Positions 16,636 to 26,506 of a stretch of 64,000 nt of DNA are shown here, piece by piece (position 1 is the stretch's first letter; every line of letters starts with the position of its first letter). The DNA is from Pseudomonadota bacterium (GTDB lineage: Bacteria; Pseudomonadota; Gammaproteobacteria; Burkholderiales; Rhodocyclaceae): assembly GCA_018241725.1 (NCBI GenBank), contig JAFEDI010000124.1, forward strand, positions 142,471 to 206,470. Reading direction: 5' to 3'. Under the pieces are notes generated by a model that saw only the letters and a program-made list of their open reading frames with translations, ran no database searches and was not told the origin of the DNA. The position numbers were made by a program, and so were the translations under genes.

Positions 16636-17721
16636 CTAAGTCCCCACGATGACCTGAACGGCCAGGCGGCGGGCCTGCTCGAGCAGCTCGGTCCCGTTCT
16701 CCAGGCCGTCGATGAAGCGCTGGGGAATGCCCGACAAGCCGCTCTGGGCGCCGGCCAGAGCACCGGTGAGGATGGCTCGGGCCTGGTTCTGGCCACCGCC
16801 GTTCACCGCATGCAGCACCGCCGATTCGAAATCGTCCGGAAAGCGGGCGGCCAGGTAATAGGCGGCAGGGAACTGGTGATACACCGCGCAAGGCAATCCA
16901 TAGACCAGCGACACCTTCCACGCAGGCTCGATGCGGATGGACGGATCACGTGCGGCCCGCGCGGTGTCGGACGGCCCGAGCAGGGCGTCCGGGGACGGGA
17001 AGCGTCCGGCCACCGGCGCCTCCTCGGCATCCGGATGAGGCGCCTGCAGCGCGCCGCGGGTCACCGAGTGGAATGGCAGCAACCCGTTCTTCACGCGGGC
17101 CATCAGGCGGCCCGACAGCTGTTCGTCCAGCGCATAGCCTTCGACGAGCATGCCGAGCACGGCCCCGAAAGCCACGGTCATCGCCACCACGGTGCCATCG
17201 GTCTGCGTCAGTACGGTGTTGCGCGTCACCGCCGACGCCAGTTCGGCAGGCCGCAACGCATAGCGTACGGCGATCGCCAGCGTCCGCTCAGCCGCCTCGG
17301 TGGTATCCGCATTGCCGCCGCAATGGCCCCACGCCAGCCCCTGCCCGACGCGCCGGCGCCAGGCCTCGCGGATCGACTGGCTGGTATAGCCGCCAGGGCC
17401 GTGCATCGGCGTACCATCGATCAGCGGGAAGAAATCCTCATCCATGCGCCGGCAGAAGTCGGCTTCGTCATACCCACCCCTCTCCACCAGCGAATCCAGC
17501 GTCAGCGCCAGCAACACCCCGGCCTGGGATGGCTGGCCGGCCGCCAGCCCGGCGTGATAGCGGCCGGGGCGCGGCGTCGTGTAGGTATCGATCCAGTTGC
17601 CATAGTCTGCACGCAGGGCATCCAGGTCGTAGTACCAGTGAGGGCCGAGAGCCAGTGCATCGCCGATGAAGGCCCCCATCAGGGCTCCGACGGCACGATC
17701 CTGCAGGGATTGAGCGGACAT
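16636..17721 (-). CDS. ADP-ribosylglycohydrolase family protein
   Basis: 361 aa, GGAGG before the ATG. The family hallmarks are visible: ALMGAFIGDALALGPHWYYD near the N-terminus, GGYTSQSI, GHCGGNADTTEA and, near the C-terminus, AVNGGGQNQARAILTGALAGAQSG, which is the second metal-binding segment (usually GGDxDT). Here the sequence reads GGGQNQ, lacking the usual acidic residues, so activity may be altered. DraG-type members remove ADP-ribose from proteins, but no nif genes are present. It stands alone. Confidence 0.85.
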   Translation of the reverse strand: MSAQSLQDRAVGALMGAFIGDALALGPHWYYDLDALRADYGNWIDTYTTPRPGRYHAGLAAGQPSQAGVLLALTLDSLVERGGYDEADFCRRMDEDFFPLIDGTPMHGPGGYTSQSIREAWRRRVGQGLAWGHCGGNADTTEAAERTLAIAVRYALRPAELASAVTRNTVLTQTDGTVVAMTVAFGAVLGMLVEGYALDEQLSGRLMARVKNGLLPFHSVTRGALQAPHPDAEEAPVAGRFPSPDALLGPSDTARAARDPSIRIEPAWKVSLVYGLPCAVYHQFPAAYYLAARFPDDFESAVLHAVNGGGQNQARAILTGALAGAQSGLSGIPQRFIDGLENGTELLEQARRLAVQVIVGT

Positions 17722-17850
17722 GCGAACCTCCGGAAGAATTGACGCAGATCATTCGGGCGCCGGGAAAAGCGAAGCGCGTGCAATTCGATGATGGCCGGCG
17801 CGCAGTGGAGTGATTATGCTAGCGGCAGCGCATGACACAAGGCCCGCCCG

Positions 17851-20271
17851 ATGACTTCGCTGCATCCCCTGCCACCGGATGTTCTCTACACCGCCTGCAT
17901 TCCGGCCGATCTCCCCTTCGAAACCAGTGCCGAGTTGCCCGACCTGGATGCCGCGCAGATCCACGGCCGGGCCATCGAAGCGATCCATCTCGGGCTGGAA
18001 ATCCGTCACGACGGCTACAACCTGTTCCTTCTCGGCGAGACCGGTAGTGGCCGCCACGCCATCATCCGCCAGCTTCTGGAAGCCGAGAGCCACAGTGGCG
18101 ATGCACCGGCCGATTGGTGTTACGTCTTCAACTTCGGTGACGCGGACAGGCCACGTCTTCTGCGTCTGCCCTGCGGCCGCGGCGCCCGCCTGCGGGACGA
18201 CATGCAGCACTTTGTCGAGGAACTGATTCCAGCCATCAATGCCGCCTTTCAGAGCGACGACTACCGGGGCCGCCTGGAATCCATGCAGGAGGAAGAGAAG
18301 CTGCGCGAGGAAACCGCGTTACAGACCCTCGGCCGCGATGCGGGAGAACTGGGCGTGGCCCTTTTGCGCACGCCCCATGGCTTTGCCTTCGTGCCAATGA
18401 AGAATGGCGAGGCCACGCTGACGCCGGAAGAATTCGCCGAACTGCCGGAAGCCCGCCAGCACGAGTTGGAGGAGCACATCAAGGGCTTGCGTGAGCGCCT
18501 GCACAAGCTGACGAACGACTTCCCGCGCTGGCGCCGGGAACTTCAGAACCGGATCAGGCAGGCCGGTAGCGAAGCCCTGCAAGTCACCGTGACCCATCTG
18601 GTGGACGATCTCAAACCGGACTACGCCGACCTGCCGGATGTCATCGCCTATTTGGACGAGCTTCTGCGCGACGTCACGGAGAGTGGCGAATCCCTGCGCG
18701 AATCCACGCGCGGCGACGAGGAGAGCGAAACCACCACCTACTCCGGCATGATCGCCGTGCAGCGCTACCTGGTGAACCTGTTGGTGGAGAACCCATCCGG
18801 TGGCCAGCGGCCTGTGGTGTATGAGGACCATCCGACCCTGCAGAACCTCGTCGGGCGCATCGAGCACATGGTTCACATGGGCACACTGATGAGCAATTTC
18901 ACACTGATCCGCGCCGGCGCACTGCAGAGGGCCAATGGCGGCTTCCTGGTCCTCGACGCGCTGCGCGTACTGAACCAGCCCTACGCCTGGGAAGGCCTCA
19001 AGCGCTGCCTGAAGGCTGGAGTGGTGCGCATCGAGTCCCTGTCCGATCTGATCGGCTTGGGCAGCACCGTCCAGTTGGAGCCGGAGCCGATGCCGCTGAA
19101 CCTGAAGGTAGTGCTCGTCGGCGAACGGCTGGTGTATTACCTGTTGTCGCAGTACGACCCGGAGTTTCCGTCCCTGTTCAAGATCAACGCCGACATGGAA
19201 AGCGAGATCGTCCGCACACCGGAGAACACCGCGACCTATGCCCACCTGATCGCCACGCTGGCCCGCCAGGCCAAGTTGCGCCCGCTGTCGGCCCCATCGG
19301 TGGCACGGATCATCGAGCATGCGGCACGGCTGGCCGGCGATGCAGAACACCTGAGCACCCACACCCAACCCATTGACGACCTTCTGCGCCAGGCCAACCA
19401 TTTCGCTGCCAGCGCGGAAGCCGACACCATCGGCCGCGAGCACGTGGAAGCCGCCCTTACCGCCCAGCGGCACCGCAACGAGCGCCTGCGCCTGCGCTAC
19501 CGGGACGAAATGCTGCGCAACCAGCTGCTGATCGCCAGTGCGGGCCAGCACGTCGGCCAGGTCAACGGCCTGGCGGTGATCCAGCTGGGGGAAAGCACGT
19601 TTGCGCACCCGGCCCGTATCACCGCCACGGTGCGGGTCGGCGACGGGGAGATCATCGACATCGAACGGGAAGTGAAACTCGGCGGGCCGATCCACTCCAA
19701 GGGCGTACTGATCCTGTCGTCCTTCGTCGGCGCCCGCTTCGGCCTCGGCACGCCGCTGTCCCTGAAGGCCAGCCTGGTCTTCGAACAGTCTTACGGCGGC
19801 GTGGAGGGCGACAGCGCGTCTCTGGCGGAGTTGTGCGCGCTGCTGTCGGCCGTGGCCAAACTGCCGCTGAGCCAATCGCTGGCCGTCAGCGGATCGGTGA
19901 ACCAATTCGGCATCGTGCAGCCTGTCGGCGGCATCAACGAAAAGATCGAAGGCTTCTTCGAGCTCTGCGCGGCCCGTGGCCTGACCGGCGAACAGGGGGT
20001 GCTGATCCCCAGCGCCAACGTGTGCCACCTGATGCTCGCCAGCGAGGTGGTCGATGCCGTTCGTAGCGGGCACTTCCACATCTGGGCGGTCAATAGTGTG
20101 GACGAGGCGCTGACACTGCTCACCGGGCTGCCAGCCGGCCAGGCCGACACCGATGGCAATTGGCCGGATGGTTCGGTCAATGGCCGCATCGCAGCGGGCC
20201 TGCAGGAGCTGGCCCGCCTGCGCCAGGCCTTCATCCATCCGAAGAAGGACGACAAGACCCACGACGCGTAA
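17851..20271 (+). CDS. Lon-like ATP-dependent protease (AAA_32 / S16)
   Basis: 806 aa. N-terminal AAA+ module with Walker A GETGSGRH, where Arg replaces the usual Lys, as is common in this LonB/LonP-like bacterial group. A long coiled-coil insertion (about residues 130-260) interrupts the ATPase. The C-terminal S16 protease domain has the dyad Ser655 (EGDSAS) and Lys698 (GINEKIEG), separated by 43 residues exactly as in Lon. It is a paralogue of, not a substitute for, housekeeping Lon. Substrates are unknown. Monocistronic, followed by a very strong bidirectional terminator. Confidence 0.9.
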   Translation: MTSLHPLPPDVLYTACIPADLPFETSAELPDLDAAQIHGRAIEAIHLGLEIRHDGYNLFLLGETGSGRHAIIRQLLEAESHSGDAPADWCYVFNFGDADRPRLLRLPCGRGARLRDDMQHFVEELIPAINAAFQSDDYRGRLESMQEEEKLREETALQTLGRDAGELGVALLRTPHGFAFVPMKNGEATLTPEEFAELPEARQHELEEHIKGLRERLHKLTNDFPRWRRELQNRIRQAGSEALQVTVTHLVDDLKPDYADLPDVIAYLDELLRDVTESGESLRESTRGDEESETTTYSGMIAVQRYLVNLLVENPSGGQRPVVYEDHPTLQNLVGRIEHMVHMGTLMSNFTLIRAGALQRANGGFLVLDALRVLNQPYAWEGLKRCLKAGVVRIESLSDLIGLGSTVQLEPEPMPLNLKVVLVGERLVYYLLSQYDPEFPSLFKINADMESEIVRTPENTATYAHLIATLARQAKLRPLSAPSVARIIEHAARLAGDAEHLSTHTQPIDDLLRQANHFAASAEADTIGREHVEAALTAQRHRNERLRLRYRDEMLRNQLLIASAGQHVGQVNGLAVIQLGESTFAHPARITATVRVGDGEIIDIEREVKLGGPIHSKGVLILSSFVGARFGLGTPLSLKASLVFEQSYGGVEGDSASLAELCALLSAVAKLPLSQSLAVSGSVNQFGIVQPVGGINEKIEGFFELCAARGLTGEQGVLIPSANVCHLMLASEVVDAVRSGHFHIWAVNSVDEALTLLTGLPAGQADTDGNWPDGSVNGRIAAGLQELARLRQAFIHPKKDDKTHDA

Positions 20272-20272
20272 A

Positions 20273-20304
20273 CGACGAAAGGGCCCCGAAGGGCCCTTTC
20301 GTCG
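20273..20304. terminator. Strong bidirectional terminator between the Lon-like gene and the phasin gene
   Basis: CGACGAAAGGGCCC (20273-20286) and GGGCCCTTTCGTCG (20291-20304) form a perfect 14-bp stem with a CGAA tetraloop. It serves two convergent genes. Confidence 0.85.
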
Positions 20305-20338
20305 GACGCTATGAACGCGCGGCGCGAGCCGCGGACGA

Positions 20339-20917
20339 TCAGGCGACCTTCAGAGCGGAAGCGGCAGCCTTGGTGCCCTTGTCGACGCTCTCGACGGCAA
20401 CCAGGGTGGCCTTCTCGACGCTGGCCTGGGCGGCTGCGGCAACTTGCTTGGCAGCCTTGGTGGCGCCTTCGTAAGCGCTGCTGGCGTTGGCCAGGGCGGT
20501 CTTCACGGCCTTGATGGCGGGCTCGGAACCGGCCGGGGCGTTCTTGAAGAAGCCGTCCAGCGCGACGTCGATGTTCTTGGACAGAACAGCGGCTTCAGCT
20601 TCGATCAGCTTGGTCAGCTCTTCCTGGGTATCGCCACCGATGTCGGACAGGCTGCGGCCGTAGGCCACGGACTTCTCGACGGCCGGGGTGATGGCGCCCA
20701 GTTGCAGGGCAGCCAGGGCCTGCGGATCCTTGGCGGCGAGCACAGCCTTGGAGAAAGCCAGGCTGTCGTCAAAAGCACCACGGGCGGTGGCCAGGTTCAG
20801 GCTGGCAATGCGCTCGACAGCGGTGAAGAGGGTGGTGGCGAAGCTGGTGGCGGTCTTCAGACCGGCTTCGACGTTGGCCTTGGAAGTGGCCACGAACTGT
20901 TCGGGGCTGACGGACAT
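20339..20917 (-). CDS. phaP: Phasin (polyhydroxyalkanoate granule-associated protein)
   Basis: 192 aa, start ATG at 20917 with GAGGAG. The sequence is a typical PhaP/phasin_2: EQFVATSKANVEAGLKTATSFATTLFTAVERIASLNLATARGAFDDS, with long amphipathic helices and a C-terminus rich in Ala and Lys (AAKQVAAAAQASVEKATLVAVESVDKG). Phasins coat polyhydroxybutyrate granules. Two TGC-N3-GCA boxes upstream suggest repression by PhaR. Codon use is strongly biased, in keeping with high expression. No phaC/phaR gene is in the window. Confidence 0.93.
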   Translation of the reverse strand: MSVSPEQFVATSKANVEAGLKTATSFATTLFTAVERIASLNLATARGAFDDSLAFSKAVLAAKDPQALAALQLGAITPAVEKSVAYGRSLSDIGGDTQEELTKLIEAEAAVLSKNIDVALDGFFKNAPAGSEPAIKAVKTALANASSAYEGATKAAKQVAAAAQASVEKATLVAVESVDKGTKAAASALKVA

Positions 20918-20973
20918 GGTGTTCTCCTCGAAGTGGGTTGCGGTCACCGAATCGTTTCGGTATGGCGCTATGT

Positions 20974-20982
20974 TGCATCGCA
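20974..20982. promoter_or_regulatory. PhaR-like box 1 (TGCATCGCA)
   Basis: Fits the TGC-N3-GCA pattern known for PhaR repressors of phasin genes; lies 57 bases before the phasin start. Confidence 0.5.
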
Positions 20983-21007
20983 CAAAGAGAGAATGCAAGC
21001 GTTTTTG

Positions 21008-21016
21008 TGCAATGCA
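21008..21016. promoter_or_regulatory. PhaR-like box 2 (TGCAATGCA)
   Basis: Second TGC-N3-GCA box, centre 34 bases upstream of box 1 with respect to the phasin gene. Confidence 0.5.
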
Positions 21017-21062
21017 ACAAAAAATTCTTTCGCGCCCTGGGCATCCCGGAAAACTGCCCATG

Positions 21063-21668
21063 TCATCCCGTCGTGGAAACCTCCAGGGCTTCGCCCGTGG
21101 CGAAGAACTGCCCACCGGAAACGTAATGGAGAGAGCGCCGCTCGTCCGCCGAAAAATGCCAACGCCCGTCGGAGAACTCGGCCGGATCGGCCCACGCAGC
21201 CAACACCTCGCCGAGGAACAGATCGTAGGTGTGCTGGATCCCCGGCTCGTCGATGACCCGGCATTCGAGCCAGGCAATACAGCCCACCGGAAGCGGTGCT
21301 GCCACGTGGCTGGCCGGAAAAGTCTCGAATTCGAGTGCGGCGAATTTGTCGCCGTCACGGCCGCTCGACCGCCCTGCAGCCAGGGTCTGCTCGGCGATGG
21401 CGCGGCATGGCACCGCGAGCACGAACTCACCGGACGCATCGACCAACTCACGGGTCAGCGTTGCCCGGTCGAGCACTACGGCGACCTTCGGCGGATCGAA
21501 ATCGAGCGGCATGCTCCAGGACGCGGCCATGATGTTACGGCGCGTCCCATGGGCGGAAGACACCAGGACCGTGGGACCATGGTTGAGCAGTCGATAGGCC
21601 TGGGCCAGGGGAACGGGCTGGGGAACGGACAGGGCATTCATGATGCGGGACGGTGACACACTCGACAT
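21063..21668 (-). CDS. Flavin reductase-like (FMN-binding split barrel) protein
   Basis: 201 aa. The fold is recognisable from NHGPTVLVSSAHGTRRNIMAASWSMPLDFDPPKVAVVLDRATLTRELVDASGEFVLAVP, the FMN-binding region of the flavin reductase/DIM6-NTAB family. Such proteins reduce FMN or bind it for a partner oxygenase, or act alone as reductases. A second start nine codons in (MNALSVPQPVPL) is possible since neither ATG has a good ribosome-binding site. No oxygenase lies next to it, so the partner is unknown. Confidence 0.82.
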   Translation of the reverse strand: MSSVSPSRIMNALSVPQPVPLAQAYRLLNHGPTVLVSSAHGTRRNIMAASWSMPLDFDPPKVAVVLDRATLTRELVDASGEFVLAVPCRAIAEQTLAAGRSSGRDGDKFAALEFETFPASHVAAPLPVGCIAWLECRVIDEPGIQHTYDLFLGEVLAAWADPAEFSDGRWHFSADERRSLHYVSGGQFFATGEALEVSTTG

Positions 21669-21772
21669 GCCCCGAGTTTAGCCGCTGACGCACAGCGCGC
21701 CCGTGACCGAATAGCGACTCGACATCAGATGACAACGACTGGCCCCCCAATCCGCACCAGCGACGGGAGCGG

Positions 21773-22201
21773 TCAGCGCACAAGCACGTTCAGGCCCGCT
21801 TTCACATCGCCCTTCATGTCGGCCTCATCCACGTATCCGACGGCACCGGGCGTGGCCCCAACCCGCCGGATCATCTCCGCCGTCGTCGGCACCTGGGATG
21901 GCGGTACCCCCTTGCCCACATAACGGCGTACGGTCCAGTAGGCCGAATAGCGCTCCTCGTCCCGATCCAGCCAACGAGCCAGGAAGCGCCCCCGCAAAGG
22001 ATGACCCGCTACGAGATCGAGCGGCGTGACACGCACGCCCCCAACTTCGACGATCTTTCCGGTGTAGATACGCTCGACCATCACGCTGTCCAGACGGGGC
22101 ACGGAAGGATGGGCGATCACCACCACGTCGCCGGCAAACGCATGGCCGCTCACCATGTTCCCGCACAGGAACAGGATCAGGCCGGCGCGACGGATTCCCA
22201 T
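21773..22201 (-). CDS. PstS-like periplasmic phosphate/anion-binding protein (short)
   Basis: 142 aa. Signal peptide MGIRRAGLILFLCGNMVSGHAFA then GDVVVIAHPSVPRLDSVMVERIYTGKIVEVGGVRVTPLDL, the N-terminal lobe pattern of small PstS-like proteins; near the end TPGAVGYVDEADM matches the GxIGYV element of this fold. It is less than half the length of PstS, as usual for this 'phosphate ABC transporter substrate-binding' subgroup, and no ABC permease genes are present. It overlaps nothing but follows the outer-membrane gene by 8 bases, in one operon with a hybrid kinase. A signalling ligand-binding role is inferred. Confidence 0.75.
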   Translation of the reverse strand: MGIRRAGLILFLCGNMVSGHAFAGDVVVIAHPSVPRLDSVMVERIYTGKIVEVGGVRVTPLDLVAGHPLRGRFLARWLDRDEERYSAYWTVRRYVGKGVPPSQVPTTAEMIRRVGATPGAVGYVDEADMKGDVKAGLNVLVR

Positions 22202-22209
22202 GACGCGCC

Positions 22210-23490
22210 TCAAAAGGTGAAGTTGTACGACATGGACAGGACATCCACCGCGCGATGCCCGCTGTTCTCCCCGGCCGGCGCATCCAGGAAGTCCGATGCG
22301 CTGCCGGTACGGGTGTGCAACCACTCGACCTTCAGTTTCTGCTGGGGAGTCAGTGTGTAGGACGTCCCCACTGCGATGGAGCGCTGGTCAACGACATTGA
22401 GGGAATCGACACCTGCCCGCTGGGTGGGGTTGATGATCTCCACTCCGGCGACCGACGCAGGCAGCAGGTTTCCGTTGACATCGGTGTAGAGCCGCCGTGC
22501 GCCCGACGATGACAGGATTCTTGCAATATACACATAGGGCGTCCAGGACCCGATCCGCCGTTGCAGTGCCGCATAGGCCGCCCACGAGTCGGTACCGAGC
22601 GTGGCACGCGTGACCCGCCGGCGCACCGCCTCGCCGGTAAAGATGAAGTCGTGGGACAGCGCAAGCTCGACACTGGCCGTGAACGTATAGTTAAGCACCC
22701 GATTGACGGTTGGCACGCCCGGGCCCGGCAGGGCATCGGTGACTTGATAGTAGCCGCCGCTCGCCACCGGCACGAAGGGATAGGTCACCGGAATCGGGCC
22801 ATCGGCGCGCTTGACATCGCTGCGATGAACACTCAGGCGCAGCCGGTCATCCCCGTCCCGCACCGTCAGCAGCGCGCCGGTCAGCCACATGTCTATATGT
22901 TCGAACCATGCCCCCCGGGGGCGGGATCCGGGCACCGCATCTCGGCGGAAGAAGCGCCAGTAGGAGTCGGCAGAGCCTACGTAGCCCTCCAGGCTCACCT
23001 CCCTGTCCTCGTCCAGCCAGTTCCGCGCCACCGCCAAGCCGGTCACGTCGGCGGTGGGGGCCAGCGAATAGACCTCGACCGGCAGACGGGCGAAATTGAA
23101 GGTCGTCCCCACGTCCAGGGTTTCCGAGAAACGCAGCAGCGGCAGACGCAGCTTGCCGGCCCGCAGCAACCAGTCGTTGTCCGGCCTCCAGGAGACGAAG
23201 GCCCAGGGCAGGGTCAGATCCCATTGCCGGTCGCAGTCCGGCGCAGGCGCTAGCGCTGCCTGCACGGTGGCGCTCCACTCCGGCGTCAGGCTGGCGTCGA
23301 GTTGTACGCCGAGGCGCGAGTCCCGCTGCAAGGTCCCACCGCTGTCGATGAACCGCTGATAGCGATAGGAGCGGTTGGACTGGGCATACCCCAGCGTACC
23401 GAAGCCCGACAGGCTGATCTCCTGAGCCGCGGTCAGCGACGGCACCAGGAGAGCTGTACATCCGGCGAGAATCGGCAACAGGTGTTTCAT
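22210..23490 (-). CDS. Outer-membrane porin-like beta-barrel protein
   Basis: 426 aa. Signal peptide [22 protein letters not shown] followed by a start typical of a barrel (QEISLSGFGTLGYAQSN) and alternating hydrophobic/polar strands to the terminal ...MSYNFTF, ending in Phe as outer-membrane proteins do. Its ATG overlaps the hybrid kinase stop (ATGA). It is the middle gene of a kinase/porin/PstS-like operon. Substrate unknown; coexpression with a small anion-binding protein suggests uptake or sensing of an anion or other solute. Confidence 0.82.
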   Translation of the reverse strand: MKHLLPILAGCTALLVPSLTAAQEISLSGFGTLGYAQSNRSYRYQRFIDSGGTLQRDSRLGVQLDASLTPEWSATVQAALAPAPDCDRQWDLTLPWAFVSWRPDNDWLLRAGKLRLPLLRFSETLDVGTTFNFARLPVEVYSLAPTADVTGLAVARNWLDEDREVSLEGYVGSADSYWRFFRRDAVPGSRPRGAWFEHIDMWLTGALLTVRDGDDRLRLSVHRSDVKRADGPIPVTYPFVPVASGGYYQVTDALPGPGVPTVNRVLNYTFTASVELALSHDFIFTGEAVRRRVTRATLGTDSWAAYAALQRRIGSWTPYVYIARILSSSGARRLYTDVNGNLLPASVAGVEIINPTQRAGVDSLNVVDQRSIAVGTSYTLTPQQKLKVEWLHTRTGSASDFLDAPAGENSGHRAVDVLSMSYNFTF

Positions 23491-26477
23491 TGAACCAGCT
23501 CCGGAGGATTTGCGCCGGCGGCTGACGACGCGGGCGGAGTTTCGTTACTCGTTTCCAGCATGGGCAGGATCTGCCCCAGCCCCTTGACGATCGGGCGCAA
23601 CTGCTCTTCCAGCGCCCGGAGTGCCGCCCGCGCGCGTCCGCTGTCACGGGCCCGTGCTGCGGCTTCCAGACGTCCGGCGATAGCAGAAATTTCGATCATG
23701 CCCAGCAGCCCGGCCCGGCCCCGGAGGGTATGGGCGAAAGGCACCACCCGCTCCCAGGCCCGGTTTTCCACATCGATGCGCAGGCGTTGCGGACCATCGG
23801 CGAACTGATCGCGGAACTTGGCCAGCAGGCGGGGATACAAGGTCGGGCTGACGCCGGTGTCGTTGATCGCACAACGCGGGTCGATACCCGGAATGCCGGC
23901 CAGCCCCGTCACTGCCTCCAGACCGGACTGGAGCTGCGGTGTCGGCTCGGGCTGCACCGGCCCGCGATAGTGCTTGCGCAACACCGCATAGAGCTCTCCG
24001 GGCTCATAGGGCTTGGCGAGGCAGCCGTTCATGCCAACCGCCAGACAACGCGTCAGCGCAGTGCGCCCACCATGAGCCGACAAGGCATAGATCGGCAGGC
24101 TGTCGAAGGCGGATTGCGCACGGATGCGACGCACAGCCTCGTAGCCATCCATCATCGGCATCTGCAGATCCATGAATACCAGGTCGTAGCAGTCGGGAGG
24201 CTGGGCGGCGAGCTGGGCCAAGGCATCCCGGCCGTCGGCGGCGCTGTCCGTCTCCACCCCCCAGCGCCCCATCAGGGCTACAGCCACGTCGCGACTGGTG
24301 GAGTTGTCCTCGACCAGCAGCACGCGCATGCCGTCCAGCGCCCCCTCAGGGCTCCGCCCTCCGCCCTCCACCTCCCGGCGACCGAAGATCACGTCACCGA
24401 GACGTTTCAATGCAGCGGGCAGCAGGGGCTTCTCGCAGACGTGCAGGCCACCGGGAAGAATCTCGTGGATACGCGCATCCAGCGCGCGCGGCGTGGTCAT
24501 CAGCGCGATGTGCCGTGGCACCAGCTCCGTCCGGCTGCGCAGACACTCCAGCAGCGCACCGCCGTCCCGATCCGGGAGCGTCCAGTCGAGGAACAGCAGA
24601 TCGTAGGGCACGCAATCCCGCTGGGCCGCCTGCAGGCACTCAAGCACCTCGGCCGCGCTGGTCGCCGCATCCACCGCCTCGATGCCCTGCTGGTTGAGCA
24701 GGTCGATCAAGGACAGCCGTGCTTCCGGATAATCGTCGGCCACCAGCACCCGCAGCCCCTCCCAGGGAAGCGGCGCAGCGGGCAGCGCGTCGTGGTCATC
24801 GCCAAGGACCAGCGGCAGACGTACCTGGAACACACTACCGCGCCGGGGCTCGCTGCTGACCCGCACCTCGCCCTCCATCGCCTCCACCAGGCGCCGCACG
24901 ATGGCCAGTCCCAGGCCAGTGCCGCCGTACTGGCGGGTGGTGGCGCCGTCGGCCTGCACAAAGTCCTCGAAGATGTGTTCGATCTGCACTGCACGCATAC
25001 CGATGCCGGTGTCCTCTACACTGAAGCTGACCGGCAGGACCCCAGCGGCGGCCGGCCCGGCCCCGACGCGCAGGGCAACATGTCCGGCGGGGGTGAACTT
25101 CACGGCGTTGGAGAGCAGATTGCCAAGCACCTGACCGATGCGCAGCGGGTCGCCGAGGAGCGGAGCTTCGAGCGCCCGAGAGCAGTTCGGCCCAACCTCG
25201 AAGATCAGTTCGATCCCCTTTTCGCGAGCCGCCCCCTCGACCATCTGGAGCGCATTGGCAACGACCTGCTCCAGACGGAACGGAATATCCTCGAGCTCCA
25301 GGCGGCCCGCTTCGATCTTGGAAAAATCGAGTATGTCGTTCAATGTGTCGAGCAGCGACCGGCCGGCGCTACGGATCTTCTCCGCATACTCGCGCTGGCG
25401 TGGCAGCAAGCGGCTGTGCAGAATCAACTCCGCCATGCCGATCACTGCATTGAGGGGAGTACGGATCTCATGACTCATGTTGGCCAGGAACATCGACTTC
25501 GCTTGCGTGGCCTGTTCCGCCCTGGCGCGGGCCTGCTGCAGCTCCCGGCCGATCGCCTCGCGCTCACGGATGTCGGTCTCGATGGCCCGGGCCATCGAAT
25601 TGAGGGTCGTACTCAGCGCCTGCACTTCCTCCACCCCGTTCGCGCAGCCCAAGCGCACGTCGTACTGGCCCCGGGCCAGCTGACCGGTCACTGCGCACAT
25701 GTCGGCGAGCGGCTGCAGCACCTTCCTGTGGGTGGTGCGGAAGGCCAGCAGGACCAGCAGGGCCGTCATGCCCATACTGACCACCGACGCGATGATCCAT
25801 GCCCCCAGCCGCTCGCGGGCCTCGGTGACCTCGGCGCCGGTGCGCTGGTCCACCCGCTGCATCAGCTCGGTGACCGCGGTGGCCACGCGGAACCGCTGGC
25901 GGTCGTAGTCCGACCCGAAAACCAGTTTCACTGCCACGTCGGGCCGCGGCACCCCCTCTGAGACGATCATGCGGGTATGGGGATCGTACAGTCCCTGGGT
26001 GGCCGCGAAGGCCACTTGCTCGATGGCCTTCAGCCCTTCCGTCTCCACCAGCACCTTTTCCAGCGTCGCCAGCTCCGGGCCCTCGAAACCCAGCGCCACC
26101 ATGCGGGAGCGCATCGATACGCGCGGCCCGGCTCCGCCGGGCACATAGCGGGCCTGCCCGGCGATCACCCGCTCCCAGAACGTCGCGTCATCACCGTCCA
26201 CGATCGCCGGCGCTTCACCCTCGCGGATAGCCAGGATCGCGTAGTAATAAGTGAGGTAGCGGGTTTCACCAGTCGCTGCATAGGCCCGTACGAGGCGCGA
26301 CAGGGTATCGGTCTCGCGGCGCAGTTCCTCGACCACCCGCAGAGCGTCAACGCGATGATCCTGGACCGCTTGGGCCTGGTCGAAGGCGCGCAGCACGAGC
26401 ATCGAGATCGAGCCATTGATACCGACGATCAACAACAACGCAGCCGAGAACAGGAGGGAAAGCTTGCTGAGCTTCAT
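23487..26477 (-). CDS. Hybrid sensor histidine kinase with two receivers and an HPt domain
   Basis: 996 aa. Two membrane helices at the N-terminus enclose a periplasmic sensor region (about residues 35-235), then HAMP, HisKA with His336 ([18 protein letters not shown]) and HATPase ([20 protein letters not shown]). A first receiver ([14 protein letters not shown]...[14 protein letters not shown]), a second receiver ([14 protein letters not shown]...[14 protein letters not shown]) and a C-terminal HPt module with [13 protein letters not shown] complete a full BarA/TorS-like phosphorelay. No separate output regulator lies next to it. It heads an operon with an outer-membrane protein and a PstS-like protein, which may be its ligand-delivery partners. 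Confidence 0.92.
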   Translation of the reverse strand: MKLSKLSLLFSAALLLIVGINGSISMLVLRAFDQAQAVQDHRVDALRVVEELRRETDTLSRLVRAYAATGETRYLTYYYAILAIREGEAPAIVDGDDATFWERVIAGQARYVPGGAGPRVSMRSRMVALGFEGPELATLEKVLVETEGLKAIEQVAFAATQGLYDPHTRMIVSEGVPRPDVAVKLVFGSDYDRQRFRVATAVTELMQRVDQRTGAEVTEARERLGAWIIASVVSMGMTALLVLLAFRTTHRKVLQPLADMCAVTGQLARGQYDVRLGCANGVEEVQALSTTLNSMARAIETDIREREAIGRELQQARARAEQATQAKSMFLANMSHEIRTPLNAVIGMAELILHSRLLPRQREYAEKIRSAGRSLLDTLNDILDFSKIEAGRLELEDIPFRLEQVVANALQMVEGAAREKGIELIFEVGPNCSRALEAPLLGDPLRIGQVLGNLLSNAVKFTPAGHVALRVGAGPAAAGVLPVSFSVEDTGIGMRAVQIEHIFEDFVQADGATTRQYGGTGLGLAIVRRLVEAMEGEVRVSSEPRRGSVFQVRLPLVLGDDHDALPAAPLPWEGLRVLVADDYPEARLSLIDLLNQQGIEAVDAATSAAEVLECLQAAQRDCVPYDLLFLDWTLPDRDGGALLECLRSRTELVPRHIALMTTPRALDARIHEILPGGLHVCEKPLLPAALKRLGDVIFGRREVEGGGRSPEGALDGMRVLLVEDNSTSRDVAVALMGRWGVETDSAADGRDALAQLAAQPPDCYDLVFMDLQMPMMDGYEAVRRIRAQSAFDSLPIYALSAHGGRTALTRCLAVGMNGCLAKPYEPGELYAVLRKHYRGPVQPEPTPQLQSGLEAVTGLAGIPGIDPRCAINDTGVSPTLYPRLLAKFRDQFADGPQRLRIDVENRAWERVVPFAHTLRGRAGLLGMIEISAIAGRLEAAARARDSGRARAALRALEEQLRPIVKGLGQILPMLETSNETPPASSAAGANPPELVQ

Positions 26478-26506
26478 GCACGGGCAAGAACGGGCGACGA
26501 CCCGAA

